Counted from the first letter of the stretch, positions 23,885 through 37,537 are shown. The stretch is 64,000 nt of DNA from Allantophomopsis cytisporea (GCA_024752435.1 CP103030.1:806001-870000); one strand, 5' to 3'. Notes: generated by a model from the letters alone, not told the origin. A program made the numbers and translations.

Positions 23885-24295
23885 CTATTGACGCTTCATA
23901 TACGCAGCATCGCTCTCCTTACTGTCTTCTCGTGCCTCTTCGAGCATTTTATCAATGCCCCGCTCCTTCAGCACGCCCTGGTTTAGGTAACTAAAGTTAG
24001 TCCATCTCTCAGTAGCAAGAGTATTAAACAACAGCGACGTACTTGAAGACACTGTTTGTAGGCCTTAAACAAAGGTTCACATTCATCTGTTGTGCTCTTT
24101 TGACGCAAGTATTCTGCAGAACATTAGTATCGGAAGATTCTCATGAACAGGGAACTACATACTCTCGCTGTACCAGCTCAAGAAGCATGTATCATAACGC
24201 CTTGCATAAAGTCAGTATCGATCGGAGGACTTCACAAGTCCATCCTAAACCTACTCTTTCACTTCATTGCATTCCGGAGCCAAAGAAGCAGACAT
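23885..24295 (-). CDS. MDM35: MDM35, twin CX9C intermembrane-space protein
   Basis: This small gene is broken into four exons (24295-24255, 24200-24163, 24113-24043, 23977-23885; 41, 38, 71 and 93 bases), coding 80 residues in all. Joined, it starts MSASLAPECNEVKERYDTCF, then SWYSEKYLRQKSTTDECEPLF, KAYKQCLQG and a helical tail LKERGIDKMLEEARE. Both CX9C pairs have exactly nine residues between cysteines. This is the pattern of Mdm35 (human TRIAP1), which is oxidatively folded by Mia40 and escorts the lipid carrier Ups1 between mitochondrial membranes. The exon joins fall at phases 2, 0 (after codon split) and 0, and all sites are GT-AG. It is head to head with RRP6, with 269 bases between start codons. 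Confidence 0.93.
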
Positions 24296-24564
24296 CGTGG
24301 ATGTTTGAGGAAATATAAAGGTAAAGGCAAAAGACGAGAGAGCTGGGCAGTTTGGTGTTCCAATCCTAGCGCCACCGTGTAATTCACAAGCCGTAGACAA
24401 GGCTGACCCTGCGCCATCTTAGCCTCGCCTTGCTCTTCTTCGCTACTGCACGTCCCGCGAATATTCTAAGATTTTGAGAACTTCATTATCGTCAGGATCT
24501 CCAGATTGCCGACGAAGTGAATTTCTACCCACGAATTTCACCGACTCAGCAATACTTTGTCAGC
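24296..24564. promoter_or_regulatory. Divergent MDM35/RRP6 promoter
   Basis: 269 bases between the two start codons. A GC-rich middle (about 24365-24460) is flanked by AT-rich ends. No specific factor site was identified. Confidence 0.5.
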
Positions 24565-27033
24565 ATGGGGAATTCCCAGGATTTCAAGTCCATGCAGGAC
24601 TCTATTCAAGCTGCGCTCATTGCGACAACTCGCACAGTTGGGCAAATTTCTAATGAAGATCTCGGTTTCCAAAGATCTCTTAATCCTGCTGTTGGAGAAG
24701 CGCTCGACGAACAAAGCGCAAGACTTCTTGCGCTTTCCACCTCTTTGATCAAGTCTGCCGCTTCCATCGCCGACCTGAGAGTTCCGGATTTGCAGGATGT
24801 GGACGATGTTGACAATGACTGGCGTGCCGTGGTGGATGTGGTAGACTCTCTACTCGAGAAGGCCGATACTTGCCTCGACGAATATACAGGTGTAATCAAA
24901 CGACAAAGTCCTTCAGTTGCAGATCAGGTCAGTTTGCGCAAATTTCCACAGGCAATCATATACAATAGACTAACAAACGCGACAGGCTCCCTCAGTTGCG
25001 AAGAAACAACACCCATCGCAGCTCGGTAGATCCTTCCGTACTCAAAACCTGGTCAAACCACAACTTGCTTTCAAGAACAAACCATTCAACGACGATTCAG
25101 TAGTCTGGAAGCCGATTTTAAAGACAAAGCCCCATGCGAAGAAACCACTGGAAGAGAGCCTCAAGAGCTACACAGATGAAAACCAACACGAACAATATCC
25201 TCATCCTTACGAGACGGAAATTACGGAATTACAATACCCACAGAGAGTGTACGAAAAGCATGATCCAATTCCATACCAACCTATCGAGACAACCTCAGCG
25301 ACCTTTGTTGATACCCCAGAAGCTGTGCAGGAAATGCTCGCAGAGCTTAAACAAGCAAAGGAAATCGCTGTCGATCTTGAACACCATGATGCTCGATCAT
25401 ATGTCGGTCTTGTCTCCCTTATGCAGATTAGCACTCGCGATAAGGACTGGATCGTGGACACATTAAAGCCGTGGAGAGAGGATCTTCAAGTCCTGAATGA
25501 GGTTTTTGCCAATCCCAACATTGTAAAAGTATTCCATGGCGCGTTCATGGATATTGTATGGCTGCAAAGGGATCTCGGATTGTATATTGTTGGTCTCTTC
25601 GATACACATCATGCTAGCAGAAAGCTTGGATACCCAGGTGGTAGTCTTGCTTATCTTTTGAAGAGGTTTATCGATTTCGATGCAGACAAGAAATATCAGA
25701 TGGCCGATTGGCGTATCAGGTAAGTCATTTGCTGCTGAAAAGATTTGAGTTTTTCTTTATACTGACTTTTGATGACAGACCTATCCCAGAAGAGATGTAC
25801 TATTACGCAAGAGCTGATACACACTATCTTCTATACATCTACGACATGATGCGCAATGAGTTAATCGATCGTTCAGATCCAAAAAATCCTGAAGAAAACA
25901 AGATCGAATTGGTTTTAGAAAAGTCCAAAGAGGTATCATTATTGCGGTACGAGCCACAGATTTACGACTACGAGACGGGCAAGGGTCCAGGAGGATGGTT
26001 CAACTTATTACTGAAGACACCAGCTCTTCTCTCAAATGAGCAATTTGCTGTCTTCAAGGCAGTTCATGCCTGGAGGGATCAAATAGCAAGACAGGATGAT
26101 GACAGTATCAATTTTGTCATGCCAAACCACGCTATATTCAACATTGCCAAGCTCTTACCTACCGATATGGTATCACTTCTTGGTACGGTGCACCCGATTT
26201 CTCACAGCGTTAAGTCTCGTAGCGGCGAATTGCTTGCACTCATCAAAAGGGCAATTGAGGACGGAAAAACAGGCCCGTCCATGATGGAAGTACTTCGTCC
26301 GGATTCCGTCGGTACAATCACCAATGGAAACACGTCGACCTCTCAAGAAAGCTCTGTGCCAAAGCATTATGCAGACGAGAAGACCGTACCACGCAGCGAT
26401 GTGTCGCGGTTCTGGGGTAATGCTTTTGGCAGTAGTATTTGGGATCCGCCAACTATTTCGACTAAGGACACGGAGAACTTGAGACTAGCTATCCCCTTGC
26501 CCCAGCTAACTTCGGATGTCTTCGCGACCCCACAAAGTGCTTTAGCGGATCGATCTCGCGATATCTCTGATGCAACACAAGACACCCCAAGTAAGGCGGC
26601 GCCTGTAGCTCCGATTGAAGACGACACTTTTGTCATCAAAAGTGGGCGCAAGCGCAAGAGTGAGGCAGTAGACGAAGTTGAAGAGATGCCAGAAGCGACA
26701 GGCGAGTATGATATTTCCCTGAATGAAGAGGCAGAGCAACGAGCACGCGAGAAGGCGGCTAGACGTGCGGAGCGCAAAGCTCAAAAGAAAATGAAGCAAG
26801 CAGGGGCCGAAACGGCGGCTCAGAGCGGCTCGGGGATTGATAACGATGAGGATGAGCCATTCGACTATTCCAAGGCCGAGTCTGTATTACACGGCAAGGG
26901 CAAGCCTACGGATCAGAGTGGCTTGAAACGTCAAAAACCATTCAACCCATACGCGAAGAGCGCGGACGCCCCCAAAGGAATGAGGCGCGTACAGACAGAG
27001 AAGGCAGGCAAGAGCTTCACATTCAAGCGCTGA
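24565..27033 (+). CDS. RRP6: Exosome 3'-5' exoribonuclease RRP6
   Basis: Three exons (24565-24927, 24986-25719, 25779-27033) give 783 residues. The N-terminal part (QDFKSMQDSIQAAL onward) is the PMC2NT domain that binds the Rrp47 cofactor. The DEDD-Y nuclease follows: DLEHHDARS near residue 250, FHGAFMDIVWLQRD, and YYARADTHYLLYIYD, which supplies the catalytic Tyr and Asp. The intron at 25720 splits the nuclease just before PIPEEMYYY. An HRDC domain lies near 410-490 (FKAVHAWRDQIARQDD). The C-terminus is acidic and basic in blocks with lysine-rich nuclear-targeting stretches. Rrp6 trims rRNA, snRNA and snoRNA precursors and degrades faulty nuclear transcripts. The upstream GTG at 24517 in the same frame is not used, since no ATG precedes it. 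Confidence 0.97.
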
Positions 27034-28920
27034 ATGACAAGCAATGGTCAGGACTATTACTAGCAGGCCTCGTCGATTTTTGGCTCTCGCACATGGTCTT
27101 TGGGAACAGGACGAGAAAAAAGGTAAGAAATGATACCAGCAAGCATAGAGTTCACTACCACATAAGAGATGACGGGAAGTGAGTGTGCGTGGGGGGATGT
27201 TTGGAGTTGGTGTTTGCAGTGGTGCGCTTTGGGTGGAGAAGACCTCTTGTTCCCGCGATGAGACATGTGGAGAAGTACGATAACGTATCCTGGAGAAGCA
27301 AAACCGCCCAAAACTTATCTCTTTAACGATTCATCCTGACTCGAGCGCCATAATAAATGCGTAGAAATCAATACACAAGACGCCACTTATTTATCGGCAC
27401 CGGCCGCTGTGACGTCGAGTTCCTTAATGTTTCCCGTTTTTCAATGTTCCGCTTCTTTACTGCGCAAAAATCTTATTGTTTATCTTTCTCCTTTCCCACG
27501 TGGGCGGTCTCGCCATATCTACTACACATATCGAGCCGGAGAGCTTCAGCCTCCTCTTTCTTGCCATGCCTGTTTGTGCATGGGAGATGGATGTCTTCCA
27601 TCCCCAGCCATTACCTATGATGTAGAATAATGTTCGGACGGCGATCCTGAACTATGACGCCCAAGCCACGCAAAATCCACGTACTCTCTACGCAACTGGT
27701 TATCTCATACCACACAAGATCTTCACCATTTCTCTTCCTCCCTGGCTATGCATTTGTATAATTTAAAAGTTTCGCAAGGAAGGATTTGAGCAACGAAGAT
27801 AGATGTGTGTTCCAATGTTCTTTACCTCACGCATCCGATACTACGCTGCTGCATCGATAAGCATGGGCTTGGATGTGCATACATATAATGCAACGTGCGC
27901 GCATGTTGGTATGGTCTTTCGGCTTACTCGGAAGAGGCACAGTTGTTCTTTTCGAGGCTGATTATCTCGTATATCGTATGCTGGCTTATATAGACATTCG
28001 TAGGTTAGATATGTTGGTGATCAAGGTTACCTCATCACCATTCCATATTTTGTGGGCTTTTCAATAGATCTTCTACCAGTGTAGTATTTCGTCTTGCTCA
28101 TCCTGAACTCTAATATCCCCAGCTTGACATTTTTCTGGGGTACGACGCCTGGTGCGTGCGTGTCTTCTGGCTGATTTGACTTGCGCATGAGTGCGTTTCC
28201 GTGTATTCAAAGATGACTTCCTATCAACATTGACTCAGAGATGTGAATCACTCGCAGTTCTGCTGTGCAACTCGATATCTGAATGAAACTGTAATACTAG
28301 ATCTCTTCCACATCGCCAATTGGGACCCTCAACTCACCCATAGCCACAAGCACAAACAACCCATATGAGATATATGTGTACGGATGTTATATACGTGCTG
28401 CTTCATCGCCAATACATATCCGATCCAAACCCGCCTTCATCCTACTGCGCACACAAAACAAACTCCATCCCACCCCTGCCCCCCACTCCACGACGACCTA
28501 CCTTGTCACGGTTGACAATGAAGCCATAGCCTGGCCAGTGCCCGCTGCCTTGCCGAGATGACCCTCCCCATCGACTCCATCCCAATGCTCTCTCTCTAGC
28601 TAGTCCCACACGCACGCACAACCAACACCCACCTCACCAACACTCCACCCTCGTCGCCCCCTTTCGCAGAGGCGTCGTGCAATTCCTCTCCCCATGCGGA
28701 GATGTACTGTGCCGGGCCCTAATTGTACATACATCCAGCACGACTGACATAGGGCCAGCATGCTCGATGGGGACATGCACATCCGAAATGGGATTCGCTG
28801 CGGCCCAGTTGGGGTGTTTTCCCCCTCGCGGAGGATTATCTGTTCCACCTGCTTGCCGCATGCTATGTTGCGCTTGGGGATTGTTTGGTGGGGAGGGTTT
28901 AAAATGGGGGGCGGCTGGGG

Positions 28921-28946
28921 TGGATTGGATTGGATTGGATTGGATT
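28921..28946. repeat. (GGATT)n pentamer array
   Basis: Five copies of TGGAT/GGATT in tandem. Confidence 0.9.
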
Positions 28947-29328
28947 TGATTTCGGATATTCATATCACATTGGTATGGTATTTGCAGAGTTCATACTATG
29001 GTTACTGCGTAGATGCTCCAAGGTAATTACATATGTGTGTGTGTGTGTATGTATGTATGTCTGTCAGGTACAGACACGGGAGCATAACGAACAAGGTAGT
29101 CAGTCATATTTGTAGGTGGGAGTCAGGTACAAAGATAGTTCAAAGCAATAGTCCAGATCATATCATATCACGTATACGAAGTCCAAGATAGAGATGACTG
29201 ATTGTGATGCGATGATCTAAGGCCTAATTACAATTATCTGCGAGGAAGGGAAGGAATACTAGAATGCTACATCATCATTCGTATCTATAGAGTGAGAGTA
29301 AAGGATGTGTATTGCGTATTACTGTATA

Positions 29329-29349
29329 CTATCTATCTATCTATCTATC
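29329..29349. repeat. (CTAT)n microsatellite
   Basis: Four to five copies of a CTAT unit. Confidence 0.85.
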
Positions 29350-32300
29350 CGAGATCCTATGCATAGTATTTAGAGTGTGATAAGTAGATCGCTTCCTCTT
29401 GACTCTCTCACTCTAGCCATGACCACACAAAAGTTCAATCCTGTCATATACGCAGTAGATAACTCTTACCCCGGCCTCCAAGGGAATTGGCATCGAAGTG
29501 AAGATTCATGTAGCTCGATGGAAATGGGGTAGGATGCGGCGTGGTGCATCAGCTCACTTTAGACTTCATGATGAGAGGACTTGATGAGAAGAGATCCAAG
29601 AACATGCCTTTCATGTGAATATCACAAAGAATTATGAGAGCTCATCGTACTATTCTTTACTATACTGCGTATGTTAACATCGAGGATCCATGTCAAAGAC
29701 ATTCGGAGATGTGATCACAAATAGACAACAGTCACTACAAGAATCGTGCAAGAAAGAAACCTCATACTCAGAGTATTGATTCTTGGAAATATTTGGAGAT
29801 ATAGCGTAAGGTGACTGAATTGATTGATGGTGAGAGTGGGTGAGTCGCTCGCTGGCTCGTTCATTGCCAATCCTCCGAACAATAGCTTTCTGCGCGGGTC
29901 AGGGCTTTCGCTCATGACGATTCGAGATTGATTTTCCCTACTGCTAACTCTCTCTACTGGTCGTCATGCATGAATTAAGGCGTAGTGTGAGACAACATTT
30001 CAACATGCCTCTTCCATTGGGCGCCGCGCCTCTTTGACCCTCTCTGAATACTGACCCCCTCTCACCTGTTAACGTCCGTCAGTAATCAAGACATCATATA
30101 TGTATGTATGGGGGATTGACATGCTCGCGGCCTTTGTGCTTTTTCTTTTTTAAGTGTAATGAAAGACGGAGAATCAATGCAATACAGTCAGTCAGTCAGG
30201 TTTGAGGATCAATCGACAGATTAAATAAATGCACGGAGAATCCACAAGTGTCTTGTAGATTTGATGTATGTATGTACATATGTAGACTTCTATGCTATTT
30301 AGTATTAGATACCTACATACATACATACATACATACTCACAGAGCTCCATAGATACATTCCCCCTCGTCCTCGCCTACCCTCCCTCCCTACGTAGTACGA
30401 ACATCCCCCGGTCCCTCTCTCGTTTTACCTTTTTTTGGTCCGTCGCCCCTCGGCCCTCTTGTGCCTTGAGCTAAGCAACCCAAAAGTGCAAAGTATCATG
30501 CCGCTGACGATTGGGGGAAGGGGGGGGCCAGGGCTTATCTCACCGTTCCAATGGCACGCCACCGTCCTAAATCCAGGCACAAGGCACGCGGAGAAAAGAA
30601 GTCCCAGTGAAAGAAGAGAGAGAGAGAGTGAGCGAGAGAGGGTTTGCGTGAGTGCGTCTTCGGTACGAAATACGGAGTAAGCGTGTGGACGGACTACTTA
30701 TTTACTACAGCGCTGAGTAAGTATGAATGAATATGAATGGAAGGGAAGGGGCGTGCTTGGACCGAGGAGATCTCTGTTGTTGCTGAGAGGTTCCATGGCA
30801 ATAATCAAACGATGGTCAGAGCTAAGTTTAGACTGCACTTGGTCACTTGAGTTAGTTGAGTTCGCTGAGTCGCCATGTGCTGGGGATGTGTGTGTATATG
30901 TGAGTGATACTGTAGAGGGGGATGCGCTAGGTTGGGTGATGCATACTTTGGTTTGGGGTATTTTATGGAGAGTGCGTCTATGTCAATGTACTCCGTATCT
31001 AACCGATGAAAAGGATCATTATGAGATATCATGTACTTATTTGTACGTACCGCGTAGTATGTATAACTTCCTGCGCATGTTTTGGTGTTATCATACCCTG
31101 TAGCAAGAGAGTATGGAATATAATAGATGGATGAAACAGATAGACTTCTATTTGTATGCACGTAAGATAGGAGGAGGTCGGAGGATATGTATAACATACT
31201 TTGTTTCGAGGCACGTACAGCCGGCGTTTAATGTTTGATGTTTGAACATTCATTTTATGCTTGTACGCAGTAGTACTTGATCGTAACTTAGCGGTTGACG
31301 TTATTATTATTGTATCCATCTGTACATCTGTGCATGCAGAAATACCAATGATTCTGAGCTGAAAAGTAACGTTATATAAAACCAAGTATAAAAAGAACAG
31401 AAGAGAGAAAGAGTTATTGTTTTGACATTTTGACACGGAGCTATCTGCAAAGCAAGATGTCAGTGCAACTCCTATATACACAAGTGAAAAGCTACGGTAC
31501 CTGACCAACCAAACTTTCAACAAACTTGGTGCGCGTTAGAAAGTTAAAGCCATCAAATCAGTATAAGGCCAGCTAAGTCACAAACTAACGACCGTAGAAA
31601 GGTAGACGGACTATGTCAAACGACCTAGGTACTATTTTATTCTTCTTTCCCTTCCCTCTCCTTTCCCTTTCCCCCAGGGATCATCGATCATCTTTCATAG
31701 GGCCCGTCCGACCACTCTTGCCTCTACTCCCCGTATGGATAGATAGATAATTATTCAACCAGGCTATTTATTACGCACAGGCGCGACACGCAGAGAAACA
31801 AAACAAAAGAAAAGGTTGGTGGATGGATTCCCCCTTGGCTTCTGCTTTTTTTCTTTCTCTCTTGTCTTTCCTTTGCCTGTTGTGCCTGGGCTGTCCTCTA
31901 GTCACCCCTGTTTAATCTCCCCATCCCCTCGTCTCCTTCCCTGCCATGCTAATTGCGCGTGATCACACTTCGGTGTTTGTATGTGACTTCTTTTTGCTAG
32001 GGTCGTGAATAATGATTGAGGGATACTAGATAGTCGAGGACGATGAGAAAGACTGTTGCATAATGTAGTGGTGGGAGTTGTACTAATAGTAAGTCATTGC
32101 TTGTGAGTGCGTATGTTTCTTTCTTGTGGAATACAGAGAGAGGATGAGATCCATCTCATCACTGAATACAGATTTCTGTGGGACGGATGTATTACAAGTG
32201 CAAATATTATGTGCCTGAATGCGTGATACTCCTCTACTCTACTCTACGACAGTACGCAATTCATACTTTCAAGGTATCTCTCACTGCCGGAGTCGCACGA

Positions 32301-32606
32301 CTCTACCGACGCCCATATAGCAATGTACTATTGACTTTCATCACTTTTCTCATCAACCCCTTGCACGAAAGACCATGTGTTCTGGACTGGGGGGAGGGGA
32401 GGAGGTGGGATCATATCATCTTCAAACTGCATTTGTCCCTGTAGTTGATCGTCACGTCGTCACAGAGCATTTCATTTACTATTATGTATGTATGTACTTT
32501 GTACATGTGTACTATGCGTATAACCCCATAATTCCATGTCGTATTATTGATGTGTACGCAGTAGGTGGATTTCCCTCCCTGTAGCCATACTACTGTAGAT
32601 GATATA

Positions 32607-32625
32607 CATATGTACAGTACATATG
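32607..32625. repeat. Perfect 19-base palindrome
   Basis: Nine-base arms CATATGTAC and GTACATATG around a single central A. Confidence 0.85.
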
Positions 32626-33326
32626 GAATACGATACGTAGACTATACATACGTATATATTACCATCATAGAGAAAAGATGCACGCAGACTCACGCATTCA
32701 CTCATATGTAACAAATTAAATGCATATAGCATACACCGTTTCTGTGGATACTGGTCCATCCGAGGGACAAAGGACCCTTGGAGAAAGAGGAGCCACCAGT
32801 ATCCCGTTTCGATCAAGAGTGAGATGATAGCGTAAAGGCAAGCAAGAGAGAGAGAGAGCTTGAGCTTGAGCTTGGAAGGAAATGCGTATGTGAGTCTCTT
32901 TCTCTCTCGCTCGCTCTTTCATGCTACACACGGACAGAAAAGAAGAGGGTCAATTCATTGAAGGAGGAAAGGCTTGTTATTTTAGCTGTGTTATCTTCCC
33001 AGGGTCAGCTCATTAAATCCGAATCATCAGCATCATCCAGTGCCATTGTCATACCATAGCTTCTTCCACCATGAATCTTGTCCCCTCCACTCAAGCATTG
33101 CGATGGTCATGTTGAACGGCATATGGAAATGTACATACATAGGTTATGGCTGATGGATAGAGTGAATCCTCTGTGTACAAGTGAATGAATCTTTTCTCCT
33201 TCTTCTTCCATTTATGAAGACAGAAGTAGAGTAAAGTATGTACTCAAAATGTAGGACGACTAGGTAGATCGGTGTTCTAGGTATCTCTTGAGATCTCCTA
33301 TCTAAGATCATGCACGCCCTCCCCCT

Positions 33327-33344
33327 CACTCACTCTCACTCTCA

Positions 33345-33377
<33 letters not shown>

Positions 33378-33424
33378 ACACTCTCTCTCTGACTCTCACT
33401 CTCACACACTCTCTCTCTCTCTCT
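33327..33424. repeat. (CT)n tract
   Basis: Nearly 100 bases of CT dinucleotides with CACT interruptions; the complementary strand gives only arginine/glutamate/serine frames. Confidence 0.9.
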
Positions 33425-34974
33425 TCTAGATTCCTTCAAGATACATACTGTACTGTTGAGGTACATAGATAGTCTTTTCAACATGCACACATATGTACTG
33501 GTACACAGTACACATTCATGAATGAACGCACGTACACACACACGCACACACACACATCTGCCGCCAAGACATCATCATCATCTTCTTCTTATCCCCCCTC
33601 TCCAACTTTCTCATCCGTCTACCCACCTACCACCCACCACCCCCCCCTCACAATCAACAATCCCTCCCTCCCCTCTCTTTTCTGTATCGACTACCATACA
33701 CTCACACACTATTCCCCTCCCTCTTTCTCTCTCTCTCTCTTCGCTCTTACGCACCACCACTGACTGCGCTGACACAACACTACCATCACTACTCCATACT
33801 CACTCTCTCACTCACTCACTCACTCACCCTCCCTCCATCAAATCCCCCAATTCTCATTTGGAGAGTGTGCGTGGCCTCCAAACATATCATCATCTCATCT
33901 CTGCCTCCCTTTGTTGCTCCTTCCACCAAGCTACCGTAACTTGTTACATCTTCACATCAAGACGACCAGGAAAGGTAAAGAGCAGAAAGATCAGAAGAAA
34001 CTAGAAGAAGTAGCAGAAGAAAAACAATAAAAGATCTCCTCGTGCTTCGGGAAATTTTGGTATTATTTTTGGCGATCGTAAAATAGAGCAAACGCCATCA
34101 ACGCCCTGACTACATTCCTGCAAGAGAAAAAGAGCGCCCTCCCAGGGTTCTATTTAGGAATTTCCACGCTTCGAAGCTACCCAAACCCACTACTAATACT
34201 AATACTACCTACCATACTACCACCACCAATACCAACCACCCGCTCCATCATCCGTGTACGACAAAAGACGCTGACGACGCGGATTCTAATTCAAAACTGT
34301 CCACCATCGCATTTCATATTATACCACCACCACACTCAATCGCATTATCATTCTCTCAATTATTCTATGATCCTTCTCAACTTCCCTCCCCCCATCACCC
34401 CAACCGACCTTTGCGCCGTGAAAGAGACAAAGAGAAAAGAAAAGAGAGACAGAAACGCAGAGACACAGAGACGAGAGCACCTTCCCTAATTTGCTTTATC
34501 GCTGGACGAAGCACATACCGCAACCCCCAATCCCCACTCGCGGACGGAGCTTGCGACCACGAACAATCCTCCATCCACCAGCAGAAACCCAAACACACCC
34601 CCAAGACCGATCCGATCGTCTGGTCGACTTTCCAAACCTCAACTCAACACCACACATATACTCATTCACTATCGCACACGACCTGGAATACCCTCCAGCG
34701 TACATCGAATCCAATCACGCGCAATACATAATACCGAGATCGGCGACTCTCGGCCTCTGTTATCGCCCAGCCTTCGACGAGTCAGTCTCCTTTGTTCATT
34801 GAGACCACCTGCAACGGGCCGCGAGGACGTGCAGGGAAAAGAAGAAGGGGAAAGAAAAAAAAAGAGGTGCCACTGCAGCGGGACTTCATTGAGTGCCCGT
34901 CTTAGCTACCGCCATCCTCTCAATACCCTCTCATTCGAGGGTCACCTTCCACCGCATCTTGCGACCATCGAATA

Positions 34975-37537
34975 ATGTCAGTGATGTTACAGACTCCTTC
35001 TCGGGCTTCCACCGCCTCTTCTTCCTCATTCCAACCAGTATCCAGGCAAAACACAATGTCAAGTCAACATGATGATCGGAGGAGCGTCAGGCAGAGCAAG
35101 AGATATTCCGTGACGGCTCTGTATTTGAGCATTAGTGCGAATGAGCGCGATTTAGAAATTGAGGATGACTTGGCGAGAGGTAGGCAGACATAGCTCTTTG
35201 CGACGAGTACGCCGATTGACTTTTTTTTGAAAACAGCACAAAAGACTTTACGGGACTTGAAGTCCAAAATCTCGTCACAATCGAAGAAGAATTTCGTTTT
35301 GGAGAAGGATGTGCGATACTTGGACTCTCGAATTGCGCTGCTCATCGCGAATCGCATGGCACTTGAGGAGGTCAGATAACATATCATCTGCGAATCAGCC
35401 CATTCTCTTGCTAACTCAGATATAGCAAAACGAAGTGGCTAGCCATCTTGAAGACGCAGCGGACCTCCAGGAAGGTTTCTTCCCAAATGACGACAAGACA
35501 CAACGATATGGCAATCTCCTCTTCCTCCTACAGTCAGAACCCAGACATATTGCCCATCTCTGTCGCCTGGTCACCATGGCAGAGATCGATTCACTTCTCC
35601 AAACTGTCATGTTTACAATCTATGGTAACCAGTACGAGAGTCGCGAAGAGCATTTGCTTTTGACCATGTTTCAGGTATGTCTGCGACGATATCAACCATG
35701 ATGGTCATTGCTAACCTTTCAACCCAGTCCGTTCTTACATACCAATTTGATAATACCCCCGAATACTCCTCTTTACTACGAGCCAATACCCCAGTTTCTC
35801 GAATGATGACTACTTATACCCGCAGAGGCCCTGGACAAAGTTACCTGAAGACCGTGCTCGCTGATCGAATCAATGGTCTCATTGAGCTCAAGGACCTCGA
35901 TCTCGAAATCAACCCACTGAAAGTTTACGAACGGATGATTGAGCAGATCCAAGAAGATACTGGCAGTCTCCCAGCATCGCTTCCTAAGGGTGTGACTGCT
36001 GAGCAAGCAGCTGAAAATCAGCAGGTACAGGCCATTATTGAGCCACGTCTGACGATGTTGATGGAAATAGCCAACGGATTCCTTTCCACAATTATTGATG
36101 GCCTCGAGGAGACACCGTACGGAATTAGATGGATCTGCAAGCAAATTCGAAGTCTCACAAAGCGAAAGTACCCAGATGCGAATGATCAAATTATCTGTAC
36201 TCTCATTGGTGGTTTCTTCTTCCTGCGTTTCATCAACCCGGCGATTGTTACACCAAAGTCATATATGTTGATTGACGGCACACCATCCGATAAGCCCAGA
36301 CGAACGCTCACTCTCATTGCGAAAATGCTCCAGAACCTTGCTAACAAGCCATCCTACGCCAAGGAGCCATACATGGCCAAACTTTCGCCTTTCATCCAAG
36401 GCAACAAGGAGCGTGTCAACAAATTCATGCTTGATCTCTGCGAAGTCCAAGATTTCTACGAAAGTTTGGAAATGGACAACTATGTTGCTCTTTCCAAGAA
36501 AGATCTCGAGCTCTCTATCACCTTGAACGAAGTGTACGCCACCCATGCTCTCCTGGAGAAGCACAGCGCGGAACTCAACAAGGACGAGAACTCTCATTTA
36601 GCAATCATCCTCAATGATTTGGGGCCTGCTCCAGCACAACTACCACGAAAGGATAATAGGGCGATCACGCTTCCACTTTTCAGCAGATGGGAGACCGCCA
36701 TCGATGATCTTACGGCCGCACTAGATGTGACGCAAGAAGAGGTTTACTTTATGGAAGCGAAATCTACATTTGTCCAGATCATGCGTAGTATGCCAAATTC
36801 TGGTCCAGTAACGAGACGCCCACTCCGACTTGAGCGTGTCGCCGATATGGCAGGGAAGAATACCAATGATGCGGTTATGGTACGCAAAGGTATCCGTGCA
36901 ATGGAACTTCTTTCTCAACTGCAGGAAATGCGCGTCATCGACAAAGCGGATGGTTTCTCCCTTCTTCGTGATGAAGTCGAGCAGGAGCTTTCTCATCTGG
37001 GTTCTCTGAAAGATGGTGTCCTGATTGAAACGGAAAAGCTTTCCTCAGTATTCGCTACCATTCGGGACCACAACACTTATCTCCTTTCTCAGCTCGATAC
37101 TTACAAGTCTTATTTACATAATGTGAGATCACAGAGTGAGGGTGCGAGACGGAAGAAGGAGGATAAAGGTGGAAAAGTCCTCGGTCCGTATAAGTTCACA
37201 CACCAGCAGTTGGAGAAGGAGGGTGTTATTCAGAAGAGTAACGTGCCGGACAATCGACGTGGGAACATCTACTTCAACTTCACCAGTCCTTTACCCGGAA
37301 CATTTGTTATCTCTCTGCACTACAAGGGTAAATCAACACTCCTATCGTATATGTCAATAACGCTAACATGTCAAAGGTCGCAACCGTGGCTTATTAGAAC
37401 TCGACCTCAAGCTCGACGATCTTCTTGAGATGCAAAAGGACAACCAGGAGGATCTGGATCTGGAATATGTGCAATTTAACGTTACCAAAGTCCTTACGCT
37501 CCTAAATAAGAGATTCGCAAGGAAGAAGGGCTGGTAG
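34975..37537 (+). CDS. Ras GTPase-activating protein with IQGAP-like C-terminus (Gap1/Sar1 type)
   Basis: Five exons (34975-35179, 35237-35370, 35426-35674, 35728-37327, 37377-37537) give 782 residues. After a serine-rich N-terminus and a coiled-coil stretch comes the RasGAP domain: LLRANTPVSRMM carries the arginine-finger region, and FFFLRFINPAIVTP is the FLRxxxPA-type signature. A RasGAP_C domain follows (from GARRKKEDKGG through GPYKFTHQQLEKEGV to the end), which groups it with S. pombe Gap1 and IQGAPs rather than with yeast Ira1/2. It should switch off Ras and so control growth polarity, mating or cAMP signalling. Its 5' flank is unusually long and pyrimidine-rich. Conservation is strong throughout and no break is seen. 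Confidence 0.95.

Larger units (their letters stand above)
27034..34974. other. Gene-poor region of nearly 8 kb with microsatellites
   Basis: No gene could be supported on either strand. It contains a GGATT run (28921), a CTAT run (29329), CT runs (33327), several ATGT/ATAC tracts and a 19-base palindrome (32607). The last 3 kb before the RasGAP start are strongly pyrimidine-rich (CT and CCA-type tracts), as in long fungal 5' leaders and promoters. A small minus-strand frame next to the RRP6 stop (27060-27311) begins at TTG and is not supported. Non-coding transcripts cannot be excluded. Confidence 0.55.

Noticed and set aside
27060..27311. Minus-strand frame of 83 codons with a hydrophobic stretch, ending 27 bases from the RRP6 stop
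   Set aside because: It starts at TTG, gives no family match and would overlap the RRP6 3' UTR. A C-terminal exon of a tiny membrane protein is possible but not supported.
28600..28960. Overlapping open frames on both strands in a GC-rich patch
   Set aside because: Open on both strands through base composition; no conserved motif or coherent start.
33522..34004. Plus-strand frame of 160 codons rich in His, Pro, Thr and Ser
   Set aside because: It is a translation of CT/CA-rich simple repeats.
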